Shown: one piece after another, positions 61,801-64,000 of the stretch
How the letters are laid out: each line of letters begins with the position of its first letter
Position numbering within the stretch: position 1 is the stretch's first letter
Assembly (NCBI GenBank): GCA_030323885.1
Contig: CM059190.1
Span: 83,382,709 to 83,446,708 of the forward strand
Length of the DNA stretch: 64,000 bases
From: Branchipolynoe longqiensis
Taxonomy: Eukaryota; Annelida; Polychaeta; Phyllodocida; Polynoidae
Direction of reading: 5' to 3'
Translations under genes and position numbers: made by a program
Notes under the pieces: generated by a model
What the model saw: the letters and a program-made list of their open reading frames with translations, nothing else
What the model was told of the DNA's origin: nothing
The model's database searches: none

Positions 61801-63701
61801 GCTCTCTCCCCACCCGTCCCAGGACCAGCAGCCCGCCGTTGCCCTGGAAACGGTGACGTCATCAAACGAGGCCAGCTCGGTTGCCGTGCTGGTGCGACAG
61901 CACTCGACGACAGAGTACCTACCGGGCATGTTGCACAATAACAGTCCTCCAGGGCTGCTGCCAAAGTTCAACTCGTGGTCACTGCTGTCACTCGGCAAAT
62001 ACTCATCCTACTCCCCTACTCAAGGTATACTTTTTTTCCTCTTACACACCTCCCTAGGCTCCTCTTCTCTCGTCTCTCTATGTCCTCACTGCTTAGATCA
62101 GAAGAGCAATGCACACGTGGTAACTGATACTAGACTTATTCATGTTAATATATCATTTCCAAAAAGAAGGAATGGAGGATGGTTGGGAGAGGATAAATGA
62201 ATTATGCTCTCCCTTCAATTATATGAGGAATCATGTATGGTGGTTAGTAGTTAGAGTACCCACTTTGTATTAAGGAGCTCACACCCCGTTAAATTAGAGA
62301 TGTACAAAATTGAAACTTGTCCCCACTATTTACACATCCATTGTATATAAGCTGTCTGTATGCTATATCCATTGTGCGTAAGCTACCTGTGTGCTGTATC
62401 CATATTCTATATCCATAGTATGTACGCTATCGACATCCATAGTGTCTAAGCTGTCCATATTATATATCCATTGTGTCTAAGCTATACATGGGCCACATCC
62501 ATAGTGTCTAAGGTATCCATGTGCCACATCCATAGTGTCTAAGCTGTCCATGTACCACATCCATAGTTTCTAAGCTATCCACGCGCTACATCCATTGTGT
62601 CTACCCGATGGGGTGGCCGAATGATTAGAGCGTCCGTCTCTTGTTTTGGGAGATCGGGAGATCCGAACCCATGAGTTTGTGGGTTCGAATCATGGTCGAG
62701 TCAAACCAATGACTTAAAAATTTATACTTGTTGCTTCCAGGCCTGGCGCTCGGCATTATTAGGATAGGGCAAGGACTGGTTGGCTCAGTGTCAGGATAAT
62801 GTGACTGAGTGGGATAGCAGGTCATGCTGCTGGCGGCTTGGTTTCCCAGTGGGCAGCACTATAAAGTCGCCATGAGTGCGCACTGTCACAAGTCGGTACC
62901 CGTTCTGATATGACCTTAGATGTTGCTAGGACGTAAAGCAACAACAAACAAACAGACAAACAAATCTCCATTGTGTCTAAGCTATTCATGTGCCACATTC
63001 ATAGCGTCTAAGCCATCCGTATGCTATGCCATTGTGTATAAGCTATCCATATGCCACATCCAGTGTCTAAGCCATAGATCGAAATGCTATATCCATTGTG
63101 TCTAAGCTATCCATATTCTATATCCATTGTCTAATCTATATGCCACATTATGTCTAAGCTATCCATGTGCCATGTTATTGTGTCTAAGCTATCCATGCGT
63201 TACATCCATTGTGTCTAAGCTATCCATATTCTATATCCATTGTGTGTAAGCTATCCATGTGCCACATCCATAGTGTCTAAATTGTCCCATGTGTGAAAGC
63301 TATCCGTATTCTATATCCATGTGCCACATCCATTTTGCATAAGCTATCCACATGCTATATCCATTGTGAGTGAGCTATCCATGTGCCACATCGATAGTGT
63401 CTAAACTATCCATGTGCTATGTCTATTGTGTGTAAGCTATCCATATGCATCATCCATTGTGCGTGAGCTATCATTGTGATATGTCTATTGTGTGTAAGCT
63501 ATCCATATGATATATCGATGTGCCACAACCATAGTGTCTAAGCTGTCCATGTGCCATATTCCGCAGGCCTGGAGCAACCCGGGTTCCTGCACAGCTCAAA
63601 CTTCTTGCTGCCTTACGACATCCTTGTGACGTCAGACCGGAGTGACAAGTGGCCGGTTCTCGGTGATACCAAGAAGGGAAAGACGCGCAAGATACACAAA
63701 G
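35985..63701 (+). CDS. SMG8: SMG8 gene (partial; exons 1-18, 3' end beyond the window)
   Basis: Encodes SMG8, which pairs with SMG9 to bind and restrain the SMG1 kinase, controlling UPF1 phosphorylation in nonsense-mediated mRNA decay. Eighteen exons (56, 121, 48, 123, 84, 68, 166, 89, 134, 218, 140, 88, 156, 141, 271, 78, 294 and 135 bases) join without a frame break to about 803 codons. Family landmarks appear in order: a P-loop-like [12 protein letters not shown] near residue 30, [103 protein letters not shown] and [12 protein letters not shown]. Human SMG8 is 991 residues, so roughly 200 C-terminal residues should lie to the right. Introns are loaded with satellites and SINEs. Confidence 0.96.
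36041..36546. other. SMG8 intron 1, left part; unexplained 70-codon ORF
   Basis: The plus ORF at 36335-36546 ([20 protein letters not shown] in the middle) has no recognised domain. I treat it as intronic. Confidence 0.4.
36547..37139. mobile_element. PIF/Harbinger-like MITE P2
   Basis: Inverted ends AGCCCTGTTCACACGGGCAA / TTGCCCGTGTGAACAGGGCT, with a 3-base direct repeat CTA on each side (36544-36546, 37140-37142). The interior is made of repeated GAGGCGAATCAGGC / CGTTCACACGG motifs. No transposase. Confidence 0.85.
37345..37600. mobile_element. MITE M1 relative, inverted partial copy
   Basis: CACTCAGAATATCCCAACTTTCAC, AATCGCACATTAAGATATTTT, CATAGACATAGCATTGC and TTTTACCCTTCGCGGGC match the reverse complement of 33650-33900. 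Confidence 0.8.
37825..37858 (+). other. 13-base perfect stem-loop followed by T6
   Basis: AGGCATATCCCCA, CCC loop, TGGGGATATGCCT, then TTTTTT. It looks like a stem-loop with a Pol III-style terminator but lies inside SMG8 intron 1. Confidence 0.8.
38240..38360 (+). CDS. SMG8: SMG8 exon 2
   Basis: Residues about 19-59. It contains [20 protein letters not shown], which aligns with the SMG8 core around GIFGKTAL, then [12 protein letters not shown]. The acceptor is TTTTACAG and the donor is GTAAGA. Confidence 0.9.
38677..38724 (+). CDS. SMG8: SMG8 exon 3
   Basis: A 16-codon exon ([16 protein letters not shown]) with acceptor ACAATTACAG and donor GTAAGT. It falls in the variable loop that is long and Gly-rich in vertebrates. 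It is supported by splice sites and phase rather than similarity. Confidence 0.75.
39107..39229 (+). CDS. SMG8: SMG8 exon 4
   Basis: Residues 76-116 ([20 protein letters not shown], then [15 protein letters not shown]). It aligns with the YYSQESKVLYLLL region of human SMG8. The acceptor is TTTCTAG and the donor is CAG/GTAGGC. Confidence 0.88.
39230..41100. other. SMG8 intron 4, left part, no gene seen
   Basis: AT-rich. An A-rich run lies near 40207-40245 and a T/G run at 41071-41088. The ORF of 129 codons at 39665 has no recognisable domain. Confidence 0.5.
41840..42690 (-). pseudogene. LINE reverse-transcriptase fragment (CR1/Jockey group)
   Basis: The minus strand reads [20 protein letters not shown] near 42600-42690 (intact FADD), then a decayed stretch, [40 protein letters not shown] and a tail [20 protein letters not shown]. 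It is antisense to SMG8 in intron 4. The 3' end is near 41840. Confidence 0.85.
42826..42909 (+). CDS. SMG8: SMG8 exon 5
   Basis: Residues 117-144 ([20 protein letters not shown], then HVLV). It matches EFWKHQEKLQCLSLLYLFSVCHILLLV in position and hydrophobic pattern. The acceptor is CTTGCAG and the donor is GTGAGT. Confidence 0.92.
43214..43281 (+). CDS. SMG8: SMG8 exon 6
   Basis: Residues about 145-166. [20 protein letters not shown] corresponds to human LVHPTCSFDITYDRVFRALD. It ends two bases into a codon before GTTTGT. Confidence 0.93.
43308..43608. mobile_element. MITE P3, full copy plus a partial one
   Basis: Inverted ends of about 30 bases (AAAGCCCCGTACACACCTCC at 43434, GGAGGTGTGTACCGGGC ending near 43605). 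A second left end (AAAGCCGGGTACACACCTCC) at 43308 shows an additional truncated copy. It starts 27 bases after SMG8 exon 6. Confidence 0.75.
43796..43932 (+). repeat. SINE family A, 3' part
   Basis: GTCGCTATGAGTGCACACTG, AAGTCGGTACCGGTCCTGAT and TTAGATGTTGCCAGCATGTG, then CCAACAACCAA, with a second short piece of the same tail after it. It ends some 30 bases before SMG8 exon 7. Confidence 0.85.
43965..44130 (+). CDS. SMG8: SMG8 exon 7
   Basis: Residues about 167-222 ([20 protein letters not shown], then [15 protein letters not shown]). It corresponds to the KVLPLLKTAIKDCPVGKDW..CPPRLLFLF segment. The acceptor is GTGTGCAG and the donor is CAG/GTCAGT. Confidence 0.93.
44494..44728. repeat. Dispersed repeat family F, inverted copy
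   Basis: Inverse of 15107-15325: TTTACTCGGTCAGGCCGGTG, AAGTTCTCAGTGACCTGCC, ATCTGCAGTAGCAGAT and GGGCAAGTAG repeats. Confidence 0.75.
44962..45462 (-). mobile_element. TRIM (miniature LTR element), copy 1
   Basis: Two 181-182-base direct repeats (44962-45142 and 45281-45462) begin TGTCGTGGGGG and end GACCACTACA on the plus strand (TG..CA). Read on the minus strand the 138-base centre begins near a TGGTTGCCGTGA-like primer site and ends with a purine tract AGGGGGACGAG just before the downstream repeat. Each LTR contains a tRNA-like segment (GTGGTGTAATGGTTAGCA and GGGTTCGAGTCCCGCTC on the minus strand). It lies in SMG8 intron 7. Confidence 0.8.
45463..46571. other. SMG8 intron 7, right part; unexplained ORFs
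   Basis: Two overlapping ORFs (plus 45629-46189, 186 codons; minus 45685-46101, 138 codons) show no recognisable domain and no splice context. An (AG)n run at 45973-45985 lies between them. Confidence 0.45.
46572..46660 (+). CDS. SMG8: SMG8 exon 8
   Basis: Residues about 223-251 ([20 protein letters not shown], then RKARIITNI). It is near identical to the human KRRLQHALEDQIYRIFRKSRVLTN region. The donor is CAG/GTAAGT. Confidence 0.95.
47024..47352 (+). repeat. SINE family A, full length
   Basis: The head (TGTAGAGCGCGGGCCTCGC, GTCGGGAGTTCGCTTCC) leads to the tail (TGCCATGATGTACAACTCC). It lies in SMG8 intron 8, same sense as the gene. Confidence 0.9.
47708..48065. mobile_element. Family C MITE, full length
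   Basis: Inverted ends TTAAACATGCATAGTCCGATG and CATCAGACTGTGGAACTTTAA (canonical TTAAAGTTGCATAGTCCGATGG). At 358 bases it is the most complete copy of the family in the window. It lies about 25 bases upstream of the SMG8 exon 9 acceptor. Confidence 0.75.
48090..48223 (+). CDS. SMG8: SMG8 exon 9
   Basis: Residues about 252-296 ([20 protein letters not shown], then [13 protein letters not shown]). It matches the CLFTVPANQAFVYIVP and LLDQLRSHC blocks. The donor GTACGC at 48224 leaves one base that exon 10 completes to Glu. Confidence 0.94.
48250..48600. repeat. Imperfect duplication in SMG8 intron 9
   Basis: GATAGACTGTTCCGTTGTGGCG at 48558 repeats CATAGACTGTTCCTTTGTGGCG at 48267, with GTGTTGTGACC/GTGTTCCGTG following. 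No gene seen. Confidence 0.6.
48692..49016 (+). repeat. SINE family A, full length
   Basis: The head (TGGCCGAATCGGTAGAGCGC) leads to the tail (TTACCAGGACGTATAACTAC). It lies in intron 9, same sense as SMG8, about 75 bases from exon 10. Confidence 0.92.
49094..49311 (+). CDS. SMG8: SMG8 exon 10
   Basis: Residues about 297-369. A variable Asn/Arg-rich stretch is followed by [20 protein letters not shown] and [17 protein letters not shown], a hallmark of the family. The acceptor is CTCACGCAG and the donor is GAG/GTGACT. Confidence 0.95.
49560..49850. repeat. (TA)n microsatellite with a family C fragment
   Basis: Alternating TA with a few TC steps at 49743-49842 follows a family C fragment (49640-49752). 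Note ORFs here are translated TA repeat. It is just upstream of SMG8 exon 11. Confidence 0.9.
49906..50045 (+). CDS. SMG8: SMG8 exon 11
   Basis: Residues about 370-415 ([20 protein letters not shown], then [17 protein letters not shown]). The donor is GG/GTATGT. The sequence from about 50037 onward repeats the exon end and donor about nine times, so the first donor is the one that preserves the frame into exon 12. Confidence 0.92.
50037..50400 (+). repeat. 40-base minisatellite derived from the SMG8 exon 11 donor
   Basis: About nine units. The first is the real exon end and donor (CTGAAGG/GTATGTACTGTATTTAG), followed by units with ACTGAAGG/GTATGTAAGTATTTAG and diverged versions, each ending AGTAAGTnnTTGnTGGCTTA. 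Confidence 0.93.
50433..50547 (+). repeat. SINE family A, 3' part
   Basis: CCCAGTGGGCAGCATTATAA, CACAAGTCGGTGCCCGTCC and TTTAGATGTTTCCAGGATG, then CCAACAACCAACC. It lies in intron 11, same sense as SMG8. Confidence 0.88.
50623..50710 (+). CDS. SMG8: SMG8 exon 12
   Basis: Residues about 416-445 ([20 protein letters not shown], then YTKSYHLTK). It aligns with RCQKALPMAHSAYQSNLPHNYT. The acceptor is GCTTTTAG and the donor is AAG/GTAGGT. Confidence 0.93.
51120..51232 (+). repeat. SINE family A, tail fragment, tail duplicated
   Basis: CACAAGTGGGTACCCATCC, TGATATGACCTTAGATGTTGCC, then a second CTGATATGACCTTAGATGTTGCC after CCAACCAACC. It lies in intron 12. Confidence 0.85.
51303..51458 (+). CDS. 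SMG8: SMG8 exon 13
   Basis: Residues 446-497 ([20 protein letters not shown], then [14 protein letters not shown]). It matches the VYSQHARGPAFHKYAMQLHEDCYKFW..CEERSLTDQHC segment. The acceptor is CTTTTGCAG and the donor is GTACGC. Confidence 0.95.
52018..52176 (-). repeat. SINE family A, head fragment, antisense to SMG8
   Basis: TGCCGAGCGCCAAGCTACG leads to CATTCGGCCATCCCCTCTGG. It is the only family A copy in the window that opposes its host gene. Confidence 0.85.
52255..52395 (+). CDS. SMG8: SMG8 exon 14
   Basis: Residues 498-544. After a variable stretch it reads [20 protein letters not shown], the conserved Cys-rich CNCGRKQ motif of SMG8. The acceptor is TCGTTTAG and the donor is AAG/GTAAGC. 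Confidence 0.95.
52440..53815. other. SMG8 intron 14, left part, no gene seen
   Basis: AT-rich. A stretch at 53411-53480 (TTTTGAATAAAATCGAAGTC, ACGCGTATCAACAAACTC) resembles the core of MITE M1. The ORF at 53137 has no recognised domain. Confidence 0.5.
53817..53995. repeat. Two tandem units of about 105 bases
   Basis: GGGCTAGTGTTGTGGGGAGC, AGCTCACTCTGCAAC and GCTGTGTTGAAAAGGTCTTA occur twice. Confidence 0.85.
54008..54332 (+). repeat. SINE family A, full length
   Basis: The head (ATGGTCGAATGAGTTGGCCG) leads to the tail (GATGCCCGTCCTGATCATGA). The 85-base satellite starts right after it. It lies in intron 14, same sense as SMG8. Confidence 0.88.
54343..58033. repeat. 85-base satellite array (about 43 units)
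   Basis: Unit: CCCACTCTTTACTTATCCCA, TAATCCACTGCCACCCTTCA, CTTACTGCATAGCTGATTCC, CACCATTCACTTACCCTGTA, ACCGA. Units differ at a few fixed positions (AACC/ACCT/AACT GA, ACTCT/ACACT, TCCACTG/TTCACTC). It ends 40 bases before the SMG8 exon 15 acceptor. On the minus strand each unit contains two GTAAGTG motifs. Confidence 0.97.
58074..58344 (+). CDS. SMG8: SMG8 exon 15
   Basis: Residues about 545-634. It starts [20 protein letters not shown], followed by PLPVFEPST and a Ser/Thr-rich linker that ends NLSLVLSLG. The acceptor GGCGGCAG lies about 40 bases after the end of the 85-base satellite. Confidence 0.95.
58470..58549. repeat. TTATTTGTCATTAATAT short tandem units, left of TRIM copy 2
   Basis: Units of about 16 bases (ATTAATATTATTTGTC). 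The array continues after TRIM copy 2 at 59044, so the TRIM is inserted inside it. Confidence 0.85.
58550..59043 (-). mobile_element. TRIM (miniature LTR element), copy 2
   Basis: LTRs at 58550-58731 and 58871-59043 (the second shortened by about 9 bases near TATCACCATGCC). On the minus strand, PBS-like CTGGTTGCCGTGATCATG follows the first LTR and the purine tract GAGGGGAACGAG precedes the last. The target is readable: ATTAATAT on the left and ATATTATT on the right give a 4-base (ATAT) or 5-base (AATAT) duplication. It lies in SMG8 intron 15. Confidence 0.85.
59168..59503 (+). repeat. SINE family A, full length
   Basis: The head (GATGGCCAAATCGATAGATC) leads to the tail (AGGATGCAAAACCCCAACAA). 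It is more diverged than the other copies. It lies in intron 15, same sense as SMG8. Confidence 0.85.
59765..60095 (+). repeat. SINE family B, full length
   Basis: The head (GTGACGGAGCGGTAGAGTGC) is followed by CATCAAAGGCTGTGGTATGTG, GTTTGACGTCCAATAGCCGAT, AATGTGCTCTAGAGGCGTCG and the tail TTAAATAAAACAAGC. It lies in intron 15, same sense as SMG8. Confidence 0.9.
60100..60812. other. SMG8 intron 15, right part, no gene seen
   Basis: AT-rich. A short family-C-like piece (AAGCAAAATCCGATGGATTCG, 60511-60531) is present. A palindromic TTACTCACATAGTGAGTAAA lies at about 60663-60682. Confidence 0.5.
60813..60890 (+). CDS. SMG8: SMG8 exon 16
   Basis: Residues about 635-660 ([20 protein letters not shown], then ANESDS). 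This is a Ser-rich linker exon. It is supported by acceptor ATGTTCCAG, donor CAG/GTCAGT and matching phase on both sides, not by homology. Confidence 0.78.
60891..61386. other. SMG8 intron 16, left part
   Basis: A family C fragment (TTAAAGCCGCATACTCCAG, 61048-61140) and a T run at 61157-61171. No gene. Confidence 0.55.
61387..61722 (+). repeat. SINE family A, full length
   Basis: The head (GTGGCCGAATCGGTAGAGCGC) leads to the tail (CATAAAGCTCCAACAACAAACC), which merges into the exon 17 acceptor region. Confidence 0.93.
61731..62024 (+). CDS. SMG8: SMG8 exon 17
   Basis: Residues about 661-758. A disordered start is followed by [20 protein letters not shown] and [20 protein letters not shown], the most conserved block of the C-terminal half. 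The acceptor CTCCTCAG is only some 10 bases after a SINE. The donor is AAG/GTATAC. Confidence 0.95.
62325..63560. repeat. 31-base minisatellite reaching the SMG8 exon 18 acceptor
   Basis: Diverged units of TGTCTAAGCTATCCATGTGC then CACATCCATAG, some 25-28 copies around a SINE at 62604-62962. The last unit (GTCTAAGCTGTCCATGTGCC) runs into the ATATTCCGCAG acceptor. Confidence 0.9.
62604..62962 (+). repeat. SINE family A inside the 31-base array
   Basis: The head (GGTGGCCGAATGATTAGAGC, with a partly duplicated GAACCCATGAGTTTGTGGGTTCGAA) leads to the tail (GCTAGGACGTAAAGCAACAA). It is flanked on both sides by TCCATTGTGTCTA, consistent with a target duplication in the array. Confidence 0.93.
63567..63701 (+). 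CDS. SMG8: SMG8 exon 18
   Basis: Residues about 759-803 ([20 protein letters not shown], then GKTRKIHK). It aligns with GLDQQGFIPGTNYLMPWDIVI. The acceptor CCGCAG is fused to the end of a 31-base minisatellite. The donor is GTACAG. Confidence 0.93.
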
Positions 63702-63778
63702 GTACAGGCCATAGCAGTAGTCATGACTGTTGTTCTTGTACTATTACCGTGATTATTGCTATACTGTCAACCTTTATG

Positions 63779-64000
63779 ATTGATTGATTGATTGATTGAT
63801 TGGTGGTTGCTTTACGCCCTGTTGGCAGCATAGGCCATATTCACGGCGAGAAATGTTTGTTTTTTGTTCAAACCATCACTTTTACATGTACAAGCAGACA
63901 ATCAATTATGTGCCAATAGACACTCATTAAATTAGAAAGCTCACAATCATATATTTGTGGTCAAGGGAAACAAATTCCCATAGAAAAAGAAAAGTTTTAT
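63779..64000 (-). repeat. 3' end of a LINE/SINE with (CAAT)n tail, runs off the window
   Basis: Same sequence as 23604-23805 (GGTGGTTGCTTTACGCC, GCATAGGCCATATTCACGGC, ACAATCAAT..GTGCCAATAGACA). It starts with five TTGA units on the plus strand. Confidence 0.75.

Overview
The window is animal nuclear DNA: intron-rich, AT-leaning and dense in transposons. I read it as lophotrochozoan and probably molluscan. The two genes are clearly metazoan, and one SINE family (around 7.75-8.05 kb and 59.77-60.09 kb) resembles SINEs I associate with molluscs. The exact species cannot be told from the sequence.

Two conserved housekeeping genes lie head to head and fill the window. On the minus strand, EIF3A (eIF3 subunit a, the scaffold of translation initiation factor 3) starts at 35543 and runs leftward past position 1. 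I could build 13 exons with an unbroken reading frame (about 692 codons); the 3' end is outside. On the plus strand, SMG8 (partner of SMG9 and regulator of the SMG1 kinase in nonsense-mediated decay) starts at about 35985 and runs rightward past 64000. I could build 18 exons in frame (about 803 codons); the C-terminal part is outside. The 441 bases between the two start codons carry YY1-, ETS-, E-box- and CRE-like motifs and look like a bidirectional promoter.

Layout: 0-4.4 kb is EIF3A intron 12 (a GC-AG intron) holding a GC-rich DIRS-like gag element with terminal inverted repeats. 4.4-23.4 kb carries EIF3A exons 12 to 2 among SINEs, MITEs and minisatellites. 23.4-35.5 kb is EIF3A intron 1, with an RTE-like LINE, a 5 kb decayed Nimb/I-like LINE carrying a second LINE inside it, two tandem arrays, a MITE with about 53-base TIRs, and a pair of perfect hairpins. 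36-64 kb is SMG8, with a 3.7 kb 85-base satellite in intron 14, two copies of a miniature LTR element (TRIM) whose LTR contains a tRNA-like Pol III promoter, and many more SINEs.

The most notable signals are: (1) minisatellites grown out of real 5' splice sites in both genes, so that each true donor is followed by 8-9 near-copies; (2) the TRIM family with tRNA-like LTRs; (3) an almost complete bias of SINEs (16 of 17 copies of one family, 2 of 2 of another) to lie in the same orientation as the host gene; (4) PIF/Harbinger-like MITEs with long TIRs, one filled by an 11-base CpG-rich array; (5) two abutting perfect palindromes in EIF3A intron 1. All exon calls come from my own translation and recall of the families; no database search was run.
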